Source: Oikopleura dioica
Taxonomy: Eukaryota > Chordata > Appendicularia > Copelata > Oikopleuridae
Assembly: GCA_907165135.1 (NCBI GenBank)
Contig: OU015568.1
Coordinates: 9,370,501 to 9,434,500 of the forward strand
Reading direction: 5' to 3'
Length of the DNA stretch: 64,000 nucleotides
Under the pieces are notes generated by a model. It made no database searches. It was not told the origin of the DNA and saw only the letters and a list, made by a program, of their open reading frames with translations. Below, in pieces: positions 32,479-44,460 of the stretch (its first letter is position 1; every line of letters begins with the position of its first letter). Position numbers and translations under genes: made by a program.

Positions 32479-35400
32479 ATGTCATCTACTGAACCAAGCA
32501 CTCGAAAATCGCGACTAGAGAAAAAGAAAGAAAGCAAGCGCGATCTGGCAGATCGACTTCTAAAATACGCGGTTTTGCCAAACGACGATTGGAGTAGATC
32601 TCCAGATGGAAGGATGACCCACCGATCCGTTTCTCACAATTCTCTTGATCGGAGCCAGTCTAGTCGAAGATCGTTTTCAGCATCTGTTTCTCAAGAAAGT
32701 GATCAAAGATGGCAAAGACAAAGCTTACCTAAAACCCCAAAACGAGTCGAGTCTCTTAGGAATTGATCTTACCGTCTTGTTTATATATCATTCCTACAGA
32801 TAGAAGAACAGTAAGATCATCGTTTAGCACTATTCGTCAGCCTCGGCCTTCAGGCGGGACAAGTCCAGATTTAGAGGCGCCAGAATACGAATACGTAGAC
32901 GGAACCAAGCCCAAAGAAAAAACAACCGGTGGCGGAGGAGGCGGGGTAAATGGCTCAATCGTTGCGATTAACGCGCAGCCAAGAGCAGCAATCGTGTTTG
33001 GCATCAATAATTTCCTTATCCTGGTCAGTTTGACATGGCATCCCATGTTGTTTAAATCGAAATCTGTTTCATTTAGATCGCTCTTATCGTTGGTTTCTCA
33101 ATTATTGGCACGCAGGTGAATACGATAAAGAACTTCCTTATGTAAGCAATTAGATAATTTATAAATTTAACGATAATTAATAAGACCCGAAAATGGAAAT
33201 GTAACGAATCCGCTTGAAATTCCACCTCGTTTAGGAAAGGTTCACAGAATAAAATAACAATTGTTTTTTCGACAATATGAGCCGAGAAAAGCTATCCAGC
33301 TCCGGGAATGTTCGATTCCAAAGCACGCCGATCCAGTCGTTTCTTATTGGTACAGAAAACCGGGAGAGACATCCGACTCGCAGCATTTATCAAATGGAGG
33401 GCGCTTGGAGAAATCCCTGAACATCACAGAAACGAGGAAGAAGAGTTCAGGTCAAGATCGACTGTGGGTAAGTCAAGACGGGCGAATTTTCGGCGGCGAT
33501 CCTGCGGAAATCGAAGACTACCCCTGGCAAGTGTCGATGCATAGTGCGGCGACGGGACACCAGTGTGGCGCCTCATTAATTACCACCAGATGGCTCCTGA
33601 CCGCGGCACACTGCCGCAAAGCTTCCGATGATCCAGCCGACTGGAAGGCTTTTTTCGGAATCAAATACCAGCCTAGCGTGGAAAGTTGCGCAAGTACCAA
33701 TTCTTGCGTCTTGGGCCAAGCTACTGTTGAAAAATTTTGCCTGTAATTAAAATGGTTTTTAATTTTCAATCGTAAAAAGGTGGACACTGGAGAGCAATAA
33801 ATGCGATTGTCTACAAACATCCTCAGTGGAATGAGGATACGTACCAAAACGACATCGCTCTGATGAGAATGACTCAAGATGTCCAGTGGACAGACAAGAT
33901 CATGCCAATCTGTATCGGATCTGCTTTTACTTCAGAAATAACTGGTGGAAGGAAAGAGTTCTGAAAGTCCATTATTGTCATTGATGTCTGTTTTTCGTAG
34001 ACATTTGGCTTTGAAGACTTCAGCATTAATCAAAACTTCTGAAAAGTCGCGTCCATGTTTCTGGTTTTGGAGACACTCAGGCAAGGTGTGTTTTCGAGAC
34101 GAGGAACATTGAGAGATCAACCGCAGAGATGATAATATTTAGTTTCTAAATCGCGGCCCGTACTGTTTGGAAGTAATCGGATCCAACTCCAAAACACGCC
34201 AACTTCAGAATCGAGACACTGACAATGGGGAGGAGTTCCAAAGCTCTCAAGTACTCAATTCGGTAGAAGTCGAATATATCGCGCAGGACACATGCCAGGA
34301 AGGGGAATTTCATGATGGCTTTCTGAAATTATGTCGCTTTCGAATAAATCTACCTAAAGGAATGATAAAAAATCGAAATCCCTTGCGTTTCAGGACTGGT
34401 ATGGCGAGGATCACACAATGCTGGATGATCAGCTCTGCGCTGGGCTGGAGTCAGGCGGCAAAGGAAGGTGCTCCCGCATCTGCCATTTTCGTTGACGCGG
34501 AGGAAAATTCTTCTGTCGAAAGTACTCGCCCGGGCGCATTCTTTTTCTACGTCAAGGCATTCGTGAGAGTTCTAGAGCAAAAACAATTCAATTGATTGCT
34601 TTTTAACGAGCTTATTAGAACCTAGTTTTCTTCATTCTTCATCGTCATATTATTGCACAATAGTCAATAGAAAACTATTTTCCACAATATATTTTTTTAT
34701 AAAAAGGGCCACCTCAGTCTGAGGCTAAGTGAGAGGCTTTGTGCGGTGGCGGATTGAAAGGGAGCATTTTTTAGATTCCTGTGTTGCGGATTCCGGCGGC
34801 CCTTTAGTCTCAGCTAAGCAGATTAATGGAGACGTCGTCTGGTTCCAGCTCGGAATTGGTAAACACTTTTTAGAACTCCCTTTAAAATTTATTGTATAAA
34901 ATTCAGTGAGCTTTGGATACAAATGCGGCGTGGCCAAGGAAAAGTTCATAAAAATACTTTATTTAACCTGTTCCCTCTGATTGAGCAATTTGGGCCCAAT
35001 TTGCGATGGGAGGATAATTAGTCTCGATTAAGGCTATAACCTCTCTTTTGGCCTCTCTGGAAAACGGACTTCCCTTGGTCGATTTCAAAAATATAAAAGA
35101 CAAATATACTTGTTTTCTCCTAAAAAATTCAAAAATGATATCAAAAAATACTTTTCGTCCGTAAATTTTTACTCTAGAATCATTCAAAAATCGCCATTCG
35201 GTTTTCCAAGAAAACTGGAAGCTCTGAGGTAAAATTAATCCGATAATAATATTAAATAGGGACAACTCTATGATCCCTATGGAAAAAATATCAAGAAATT
35301 GCCTAAATTATGATTATAGTTCTCTCTTCTTTTAAATCTCTTTTGTTTATAGACGAACGCTTGAGATCCACGCGGCCAATCAGAGCGCGATGAATCGCTT

Positions 35401-35935
35401 GACTCACACGCTCGCCAACAGCGCTCTCTTTTTGGCCTGGAGGATAGCACTCCGCGCAGCGCGTCCACGCGCATTTTTATCCTCAGGTGCCTGCACTAAC
35501 ATGGCGCTAGAATGAAAAATTGAATAGATATCGAAGATTTTTTCCATAGGGATTGTAGAGAAGGCTTTAATCTATTAATTGATCGAAAAAAATCTACCTC
35601 TGTAATGGTAAAATTCTTCGGAAAACCGAATGGCGTTTTTTAAATGATTATAAAGCCAAAATTTCAAAAGAAAAAATAATTTTTGATCGAATTTCTGAAA
35701 TCTACGATAGATTTTGAGTATATGAGCCTTTTTAATTTTTGAAATCGACCAAGGGAAGTCCGTTTTCCAGAGAGGCCAAAAGAGAGGTTATAGCCTTAAC
35801 CCGATTGAACCATAATCAAATCTTCTGAAAAAAAATTGTTTTGTGAACTTGAAAAAACAGGAGCCGGGAATATACGCCAGTACGAGTTACTTCGCCGACT
35901 GGATTGCTAAAGGAAGGATTTACATTTTTTACTGA
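32479..35935 (+). CDS. Type II transmembrane trypsin-like serine protease
   Basis: Twelve exons: 32479-32764, 32800-33023, 33077-33141, 33185-33239, 33282-33738, 33780-33957, 34047-34080, 34209-34304, 34394-34463, 34775-34858, 34907-34938 and 35861-35935 (551 aa). A basic, Ser-rich cytoplasmic N-terminus of about 155 residues is followed by one membrane helix (INNFLILIALIVGFSIIG), a stem, and an S1 protease domain starting at the activation site GR/IFGGDPAE (near 276). The triad is visible in TAAHC (His near 318), NDIALMRM (Asp near 388) and SCVADSGGPL (Ser near 495); the family's GDSGGP is ADSGGP here. The end is EPGIYASTSYFADWI. Introns 1, 8, 9 and 11 start with GA, and 5 and 7 with GC; 9 and 11 are fixed by the conserved GGKDSC and CGVAKEPGIY joins. 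The first junction has GT alternatives. Confidence 0.82.
35032..35795. mobile_element. TTAA-flanked inverted-repeat element (piggyBac-like, non-autonomous)
   Basis: 764 bp flanked on both sides by TTAA (35028-35031 and 35796-35799). The ends are GGCTATAACCTCTCTTTTGG and its exact reverse complement; the match extends about 60 bp through GGTCGATTTCAAAAAT, with weaker inverted similarity further in (35210/35625 and 35270/35550). A TTAA target duplication is the hallmark of piggyBac elements. There is no transposase, so it would be a MITE. It sits in the last intron of the serine protease gene, in a neutral position for the protein. Confidence 0.78.
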
Positions 35936-37076
35936 ATTCAATCCGTTTTTGGTCTAATTATAAACAGCCTCGGAAGTCGGGAATTTGGATTGCACCTGAT
36001 TTCCCATTTTAGTCAATTAGAAATGCACCTCCTAGAACTGCAGCAGTAACAATTCTTTTCCATTTCAAAAACCTGTAATCGAGCGTTAATGAGTTGAGAA
36101 ACGAAAACTAACGTTTTTGAGTTTTTGAGAAAAGACTCAAACCTTTCCAAAAAACCATAATTGTAGCGTGCGCCAAAGTGGTTGGTCTTTTGAGTGGCGG
36201 TAAAGTGACCAGAAGTGATTATTTTCTACCTCATGTCTCTTCACTGATGACCCTGATGAGAATATTAGAACTCACGATATGATCGACCATTTGCTCGTTG
36301 CCCGTCAGATGACAAGGACACGGCGCAATTCGACCGAACCCCTCGCTTCTTGCACACTACCTCCTAAAAAAGGGGGAGTCCCTGGAAACTACTGAAAATC
36401 TCCGGCAGTGACATCACGTGGGGTCCATCCCGGAGACTTTGATTGACGATCGACATTGATGAACCCAAGATTGTTAAAAAAACTTATCGAAATCGAGCCC
36501 AAAACTACTGTCAATTTTCCAATCAGCTATCATTCCATGAGTTTTGGATCGAAAAGTTGACATTCTTGGGCTCGAATTCTGAAGTTTTAACTACAATCAT
36601 GGCTCCTCAATGTAGATTTCTAGTGATGAGCCTTCAGTAGAATACAGTTTTTTCTGTTATGATTTTAGAAAAGTCTTTTTAAAAAAATTCTTTTCCTCAT
36701 GTAAATCCTGAAACTCAGCAATCAGCCATTTCGAAGCGAACCACTAGAATCATGAATATTTTCCACTTTCTGCCACTTACTTTTGTGTACTTATTCGCTA
36801 CTTATTATCGCGGAAATCGTAATAAATAAGGCACTCGGTCGCCAATTTGGAATTTTGGAAAGTTTTCAGACCGGAACACCGGTAGTTTTTATAGCGAACG
36901 CGCGGAAAAATGTAACACTTCGTAAAAAAACGATGATTTCTGGCAATAATCCGATAAAAATGCGCCTCAGATCCGGTTCAGTCCCGCATCGTTCGGTTCT
37001 TATAAAAGCAATCGTCGATTGTGACAAATTATTCATTTGAACTTTTTTCGAAAAAAAGGTTCAACAAACGAGAAAA
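35936..37076. other. Intergenic region between the protease and the Ly6/sushi gene
   Basis: 1.1 kb without convincing coding sequence. A weak inverted similarity around GAACCCAAGATTGTT (36460) and GACATTCTTGGGCTCG (36560) was noted but is short. Confidence 0.45.
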
Positions 37077-40000
37077 ATGAAGCTTTCACCATTGTTGGTG
37101 ATTTCTTCAGCGTCGGCGCTAGAATGCTATACTTGTCAGACTTCAGATCCTTCCACGGTAAGTTAAAAATTTCACCGCTTAGTGAATGGATATTCCAGAG
37201 CGGCGGTTTTAGACTGAAACTAAGTTACTCTCAAATGCTTAGATAATCGAACAGCTAAGTTTGCAGGGTCAAATTTTACTTACTGACTTTCGAAGCCAAA
37301 GTCATATTTTTACAATTTTAGTGCACGCTTGAAAAATGCCCAAACGACGGCCAAGAATGGGCCTGCCAAAACGAAGTGCGTTCTCATTCTCGACATTACT
37401 TTGTCGCAAAGGGCTGTAAGCAGCGAATGGCGTGTATGAACAACTCAATTCAAAACGACCGAGCAGCGTGGATTCCGTCCCAATGCAACCCTCTCAACCC
37501 CTACAACTCCGTCTGCCGCTGCTGCTGCGATGATAGAGACGGGTGCAACAAGGAGGACATCTTTTGTCTGGAAGCGCCGAAATGTCCTGAACTGGAGAAG
37601 AGAAAGAATCTCGACATGGAATGCACAAAAATGAGGGAAATAGGATCAGAATGTTCCTTCGAGTGCTCTGGAGATGCCGAGCTCGTTGGAGCGACGAAGA
37701 TTTCTTGCAATAATATGGGTAAGGCGGAAGTTCATCGAATGAACTTTTTACTCCTTACTCCTTTCTTTTTATTTGAAAACTTTCCTAGCTACCTGGGCTC
37801 CCGAGCAGCCAAAGTGCGTACCAAACTGTCCAACAATCGAATTCGAAGGAGGTAGCAAAGAATGCTCAAATGGTCGACGAAGCGGGTCAACGTGCAAATT
37901 CTCATGCCGAGAAGGGACACGATTAGTTGGTTCAAAGTCAACCACATGTGCGGCTGATGGTAGTTGGACTCGCGAAGCACCGACTTGTGAACCCATTTGT
38001 GATGAGCTGGAAGTAGCAAATGGCGATGTTCGTTGCTCGAATCGGAACTTTTTGGAGTCCATTTGTCAAATTTCCTGTGATGGGGATTTTGAGCGAAACG
38101 GTCCAGGAAAGGCGCTTGAAATTTTCGCTTGCATTTTATTCTCAACATTTTTCAACGCCAGAAAAAGCCACGCAAACGTGCAAACAAATCCGGGAATACA
38201 CGGCTGACTGGGACGGTAACGGTGAAACTTCCTGTGAGGCTGTTTGCAAAGCCCTGACGGACATCCCCTACGGATCAACATCATGTTCAAACGAAAACAA
38301 ACGCAACTCCGAGTGTTCATTTTCCTGCAATGATCGATTCCGCTTGCTAGGTTCTCCTATTATCACGTGTCAAAAAGACGGAAAAAGCTCCAATGGCCTC
38401 GATTGGTCCGGCCCGCTTCCAGTTTGTGAAGCGATTTGCGAAGCAATCCCTGTTCCTGAAAACGGCGAGAGTAGCTGCACAGACGGGCGCAATTTAGGCT
38501 CAACTTGTGCATTTTCATGCCCCGCTGGGACTCGATTAATCGGCGATAAGGCCTCAACCTGTACAGGATTCGGTGGCTTAGCTAATTGGACTACTCAAGC
38601 GCCACTTTGTGAACCAGTCTGCGACGATCTCACCTTGAAGAACGGCGAAATAAATTGCACCAACGACAATTTTCTGAATTCAAAGTGTTCATTATCCTGC
38701 GCCAAAAAATACGAACGCAACGGGCCAAGTTCTCAGACTTGCGTCGAGACCGGCCCCGCAAAAGCAGACTGGGACGGGGCATTAACGACCACTTGTCAGC
38801 CAATCTGTCAGCCATTGGTCGACATTGCAAACGGGGCCACAAGCTGCAACGATGGATCAAGGTACGTTCAAAGGGCCAGCATAAGATTCTCGACTAAAAC
38901 TGACAATGTCTATGTAAAGTGATGATGGATCTATTGGAGTAAAAGTTTACTTGTCAAACGTGGCCAGACGTTGTTATTGTTAAACTTGCCATTGTTTTGA
39001 TGTTTGACAAGAGCTACAACATCGAATTTCTGTGTTACTCTTTAACTTATTTGTGATTTTAGAATAAACTCAAAGTGCGAGTTCTCCTGTAACGAGCGAT
39101 ATCAGCTTCGTGGCTTTCCCTCTGTTACTTGCCAGCTTGATCGGACGATGGAAAATGGCCTCGGCTGGTCTGGCCCGATCCCTGGTTGTGAGCCGATTTG
39201 CCCAGAAGTGCCTAAGGTTGAAAATGCAGTGGTTGCTTGCGACAGTGCCACAGACATTGGCTCCATCTGTAAATACGTATGTAAGAGGGGCTTTGAACTA
39301 GTCGGCCGACCAACAACGACTTGTCTACTGGATGTCACCGACAGCACTGCTAACTGGGAGATAGGACTTCCACGATGTCAACGAACGTGTGATAAGCCAA
39401 TTGAAATTGAAAACGGCGAGGTGTCTTGTCAGGATGCGGGTTTTGTGATCGATCTATTTAATTTTTCTTCCCTTGAAATTATGATTTATCGAAAGCGAAA
39501 ATCTCTACTAGGGTTACGTAGATAGAAAGCTTTCCTTCTCCAATTCCTGGAAAAGATGAATTTTAGAAAGATCTTCAACCCTTGTTCCAGGAAAGCGGAA
39601 TTTCAGCCGGCCAAGTCTGCCAATACTCCTGTAACTCTGGCTACGAGCTTCGAGGAGAACAATCGACAACGTGTACAGTCACTGACGGTGGCAGTAGCTG
39701 GACTAATGCTCCACCAAGTTGTGAGCCAGTTTGTGGAACACCGCCAGTGATAGAGGGAGCGACAAGAACATGTGATAACGGAGACAGGGCGACATACAGC
39801 GTTGATAGCAAATGTCAGTTTGAATGTGGCGCGATGTCGAGAATGGTTGGCGATGACAGTATTGTCTGCAAAAAGGCACGGAGTAACTGATTCTACTCTC
39901 ATGATTTACTTATTCTCATCTAAGTGATCAAATCTGTTGACTTCGAATTAGGACTTCAACGGCCGAGCCTACTGGTCCGATTCTCGTCCAACTTGTATTC

Positions 40001-41478
40001 GTAAGTACCCGGATCATTCTTCTACGAAAAACAACTACGAATAGTCGTCTTGATTTTAACAAACTCGTAGCCACTTGCGCCCAGCGAACTATTCATACAC
40101 CACCGATGGCTGTTGAATGCACCAGTGGACGTGACATCGGTTCCACATGTAGTTTCGCCTGTAACGAATTGACGACAATGGAAGGTGAAGCATCTGTCGA
40201 CTGTATCGCTGATGAAATAAGCGGAGAGCCAGTTTGGTCGGATGAGTTTCCAAAATGCAAACGTAAGTTGAAAATTATCGTGTTCTAGCGACGTGTTTCC
40301 CTGTTGTTGTCTCATGAATTATTCAACGATTTCTAGCGCTCTGCCGCCAATTGCCCAAGACGGAAGCAAAACTAATTTCCTGCGATAATGGCAACAATGC
40401 CGGTTCAATTTGCACGGCCGAGTGTGCTGACTTGGGTTACCAACTGGCCGGAAACGAGGCGGTCACGTGTTCCACAAGCAAAGTCAAAGTTGATATGGAG
40501 AAGGTGTTGTTGAGTAATGAGTCGAACAGGAAGAGTTTCAATGTGGAAGTTGAAGCATTCGAAGAAGTTGCCGAGTGGGATGGACTTCTCGGTGTTTGCG
40601 AAAGTACAATTTTGTTACGAAACTCAACTTCTAATTATGTTTTAGGGACTCTCTGCCCTACTTTGGTGATGATCGAAAACGGGCAAGTAGCATGCACGGG
40701 GAGCAAATACGAAGACACATGTGACTTTAAATGCAACGACGGCTACAGGTAACATCCGGCGCGAGATGCGTCTTCTATCTTCCTCAAAATTTCAACATTT
40801 CAAACATTCCTTTCAGTCTTGACGGGCCCGCCACGGTCACGTGCTTATCGGGAAGTCGCTGGTCATCGACTGTCCCGCGCTGTTTACCCATTCCCGAGGA
40901 GGAACTCGCTGATTGCCCGATTTTGAAGACTAATCCTATTGTGCAAGCCGAATGCACGCAAGGCAACAAGGAGAGGGTCTATTTTTAGCATAACTATCGC
41001 CAAGTTGATTTCACAGAAATTTATGAAAGCAAAAATAAACCCTTGAAAACAGGTTGGCTCATTTTGCGCCTTCTCCTGTCCGACCGGTTACAAACTGATC
41101 GGATCAACTTCGACCGAATGTCTTGATTCGGCTTCGTGGAGCGAAGAAGAACTGCCCGACTGCAAGGTGGGAATTTGCGCTTTGCGAGAGCACTGTCATT
41201 AATTTGAACCGCGTTTCTAGGTGCGCATCATGATCTCGAGATGGATTTCGAATTTGGCGTTAGAGTACCAACCCAACTGGCGCTCCGCGGTTGAAATAAG
41301 CGTCATTCCACGAAATAGAGATGGAAAAGACGACGTGATCGACGAGGTCGTTTGTGAATTAATGCAGTGCCAGAATATTGAAGAATTCTTCGCATGGATT
41401 GAGGAGAATGGATATCAACTCAGTGAGGCCGAGAGAGAAGATGTTGAATTTTGCTGCGATGTTCCAGTTGAAGAATAA
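37077..41478 (+). CDS. Secreted Ly6-domain plus 14 sushi (CCP) module protein
   Basis: Thirteen exons: 37077-37157, 37322-37718, 37789-38106, 38162-38861, 39063-39444, 39591-39875, 39952-40000, 40071-40262, 40337-40603, 40646-40748, 40817-40970, 41053-41166 and 41221-41478 (1099 aa). The signal peptide MKLSPLLVISSASA is followed by a three-finger Ly6/uPAR domain (ECYTCQT to CCCDDRDGCN, residues 15-105), then about 14 sushi modules of 55-60 aa, each with C...G..C.F.C..G..L.G.....C......W....P.C spacing, several sharing NGP or IENG signatures. The C-terminal 85 residues are acidic and of unknown fold (WIEENGYQLSEAE, FCCDVPVEE). Sushi repeats mediate protein binding in complement and adhesion. 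Introns 3 and 11 begin with GA and intron 6 with GC; the sushi spacing supports all three. No membrane segment is seen. Confidence 0.85.
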
Positions 41479-41733
41479 TCTTTGAATAATATGAAGATGT
41501 AAAATTTTGTCTTGCTGGTTTTCCCAATAAATATGAGCTTTTCATAAGTTTAAAGATTTACTTGCTGTTTGTTTTCTGACTAGAGCAGTATTTGCTCATG
41601 TAGGCAGTAATTCAAATTAAAAAGTGTGATAGGAAACGTGAGAGAACTAAACTTGCCGGGTTTATTTATGCTAATTTTAATGCAAGAGTAATAATTAGAG
41701 AAAACTTTATTATCGATAATTAAGAATCGATCC

Positions 41734-42619
41734 ATGCCATATTCTTACAATCGCTACTCCTCGGACTCGTATAGAGCGAGTTGCGCCTCTTTATATGGCG
41801 TGAAAGATATCCTCGGTGGTAGGACACCTTCTAACGATCCGTCAGCCGATAGGAGTAGGCCATCTTACAGTTTTTCTTCTGATTTGGAGAGGACAAAATC
41901 GGAGGCATTTCGCCCAGCGACAAGATATACCGATAGTTTGAGGTGAAGAAGTCCCTTTTGACAGAGTTGAATAAGATCTTATAGGGACCTGGATAGTCAG
42001 CTGAAATCGCTCAAGTTATCTTCGTCGACCCCATCTAACACATCAACGTCGAGCTCCCACTATCTGCGTCGTCCGGCCACGGGCCTTTACAATCGGTACA
42101 CAAGCAGCACTTGTGTGACCAATACTTTACCGAGCATTTCTCCGTCCAGGGAAACCTACAACAGCTCGAAATATGGAACACCGACATCTTCTCAATCGCG
42201 TTACGATATCAGCTCTAGTCAGTCGATATTAATCCCTCCCGGTAGAGAAGCTCAAAAATCTCCAGCTGAAGAAGAATTGAACTGTGCCAAAAGAGCAAAT
42301 GAAATTTTAAAATCTGAGAATCAACAATTGAAATTTGAATTAAGAAAAGTGAAGGCTGAAAATAAGAAATTGATCAATATTAAGCAAGACTTTGAGGGAA
42401 AATTTGGTAATTAAACGTTCAATTTTTTTAAGAAATGATTTTTATTCAGAGTGCCGTATATGTTTTGAGATTTACGATACAGAGGAGCATTTTCAAGCAA
42501 CTCTCAAATGTGGCCATGCGTTTGGGGAGAACTGCATTCGAGCTTATTTACAGAGTGTGAACCGCTGTGCCCTCTGCAATCAAGCCGCCAATATTCACGA
42601 TTTACGCCGCGTTTACTAA
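41734..42619 (+). CDS. Serine-rich coiled-coil RING finger protein
   Basis: Exons 41734-41942, 41985-42406 and 42450-42619 (266 aa). The N-terminal 175 residues are Ser/Thr/Tyr/Arg-rich and probably disordered. A short coiled coil follows (about 180-215, with SENQQLKFELRKVKAENKKL). The C-terminus is a RING: CRICFEIYDTEEHF...LKCGHAFGENCI...CALCNQ. The position between His and the next Cys is Gly (CGHAFG), as in RFWD3-type RINGs, where CGHLFG replaces CGHVFC. RING proteins are usually ubiquitin ligases that recruit E2 enzymes. The protein is far shorter than RFWD3 and lacks WD repeats, so orthology is not claimed. Confidence 0.78.
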
Positions 42620-43448
42620 ATGATTTTAACAAAAATATGCTCTCGCGAAAAAATTATATTCGAATATTTCTAATGCATGAGTTGTTGAGTTAACCGGTGC
42701 GCGTAAATCAAGCCGCAAATGAGCAGATCTTCACCCGGGAGTCAATTAGCCCATGAATCAGAGTCTTTGGAAAAACGGGCGGGCAGCGTAAGGGCTAATT
42801 ATTTACTTCACACGTTTTCGCGAAGGACGCGAATTATTATCGCATTAGGCTTGTGACACCTGAGGCCCGATATTTATCCTAATACATTTTCGAAACAGAG
42901 CCTTGTTATCCTTTTCGTTGACGAGAACTGCTAAGTACGGGTTTGTAAACTTTTGGCTTGATCACTCGGAAGTTGCAAAATAAATCGTCGGTGGCACGTT
43001 TTGGCGGTTTTGATTCAAAGATTCAGAGACTCACTCTGCGGCCGGGGCTTGTTGACTTGGCGCGCCCGCCAGATGCATCGATCCTGTCAATTCAACTACT
43101 ATCAGAGGCGACTCTCGATTCCCAATTGTATACGAGAGATAAAAGCATGGGAGCTTGCTTTTTTGGAATTTAGAAAAATCGTCATTTTCTCAAAAAAAAA
43201 AATAGCGCGAAAATCATCAGTTTTTTCTACTCGAAAAGTTATTTTATACTGTCGTTCTAGTTATACTCTTCTTTGCATATTTGTGGAGCTGGCTGGAATT
43301 TTTTATTGCGTGGTTAAATTGTGGAGTCTCGCGGTGCTGGGTTTAATCGATTCTGCGGCCGGGCCCGAACCCGTGTCGGACAAAGAAGTGGAGGAATTTC
43401 AAAGTTCTAGTGTCAGGATACCTCTGCGGCCGGCCTCCTTCTTATCTT
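42620..43448. other. Intergenic region without recognised gene
   Basis: A 200-codon plus-strand frame covers part of this region but has no ATG at its start and no recognisable domain. It also conflicts with the better two-exon model that follows. Confidence 0.4.
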
Positions 43449-43797
43449 ATGTATCCAAAAGTGTCTTTCGGCGAAGTGCATCTCACAGAAGGAAAGAGTG
43501 GCGAACTGGAATGTCGCAGTCAACAAAACCCGCAAGAATTGGTCAACGAGTTTTTTCGCGTGAACTCGATCTTTTTTGTGTAACTCAAATAAAACTCAAA
43601 TAACCATTATTCAGGTGAACACTAGAATTTCGAGCAGTGAGTCTGCGATTCAAAAAATAGCTGTTAAGAAAATTGCTGAGAAAATAGTTTCTCGACCAGT
43701 TGTAGGAACCTGCCGCTGCAGATGTCTCGCTGGATCATCCGATAATGACAGAAAAGCTTTTTTCTTCACGAAAGCGGCTCTCCATGCAAATTGCTAA
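43449..43797 (+). CDS. Possible two-exon cysteine-containing protein, unrecognised
   Basis: Exons 43449-43577 and 43615-43797 join in phase across a 37-bp GT-AG intron with a good CAG acceptor (103 aa). The first exon has VSFGEVHLTEGKSGELECR, which looks like a beta-strand of a secreted domain; the second has a helical basic stretch and then GTCRCRCLAGSSDND. The frame is open about 110 bases upstream of the ATG, including more cysteines, so an upstream exon with a signal peptide is likely. No family is recognised. It runs convergently towards the peptide gene cluster. Confidence 0.32.
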
Positions 43798-43888
43798 TGC
43801 AAAAACGAAGCCAAGTGTAATTTGTACTTTTTTCATTGAGTCATTTTTTCAAAATAGCGTATTTGATTTCGCTTTCGATTCATTTTTT

Positions 43889-44150
43889 TCATCCTTCAAG
43901 GAGTTTTTTCGCGTAGTTTCCAAGGGTGAGGCCATCAAATTTTTTCATAAAAGACACTTGAAGATACAGTATGTTAAATATCGACTGCTACACTTGTATA
44001 AGACTTACACAATGATTTCACACGACCGTTTGACTCCCTAAAGCATCATATACAAGCATGAAATAAAAGTACTCACGATTGATAATGATGCCTAGCTCCA
44101 CTTCCATCAGCGATCGAATATAAAAAGAGAAGAGGGACGAAAATATTCAT
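43889..44150 (-). CDS. Tandem secreted peptide gene, copy 1 (56 aa)
   Basis: Exons 44150-44077, 44036-44008 and 43956-43889, all with GT-AG introns of 40 and 51 bp. The signal peptide is MNIFVPLLFLYSIA, followed by DGSGARHHYQSES, NGRVKSLLSFMKK and the C-terminus FDGLTLGNYAKKLLEG. The mature part is short, basic and without cysteines; the last 30 residues could form an amphipathic helix. Two neighbours share the exon structure and motifs, which makes the gene convincing despite its size. It could be an antimicrobial, neuropeptide-like or house/mucus-associated peptide; nothing in the sequence decides. No dibasic processing site other than KK is evident, although the KK pairs could be cut. Confidence 0.8.
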
Positions 44151-44460
44151 TTTAAAACTTCTTGCCTATTTGTCCTCAAAGAGAATTCCACACTTTCTTT
44201 TAAACATGAACTTATTTAAAATTCATTGGATTGAATCGAGCATCCGATTGGGAGCAAGACATCGAAAACAGATGTCTATGCCCATATAATATGGGCCATA
44301 TTCTTTGATAAGAAGTAAATTAAATATCGACCTACTAGTAGTGAAAAGTAGTGGTATCACAAAATAGAAGAAACATTTTATTATAAATAACAGCATTAGT
44401 ATTAAGACATTAATTTGAGTGAAGGACGAAAATTGAAACAGGGCTAGAAGAAAGATATTT

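Noticed and set aside
33255-33257. End of a separate small membrane protein gene before the protease
   Set aside because: The TAA lies in an intron: splicing 33239 to 33282 (GT-AG, phase 0) joins the membrane segment to the protease, as expected for a type II transmembrane serine protease.
43001-43603. 200-codon plus-strand frame
   Set aside because: It opens without an ATG, shows no family features, and overlaps a better-supported two-exon model in another frame.
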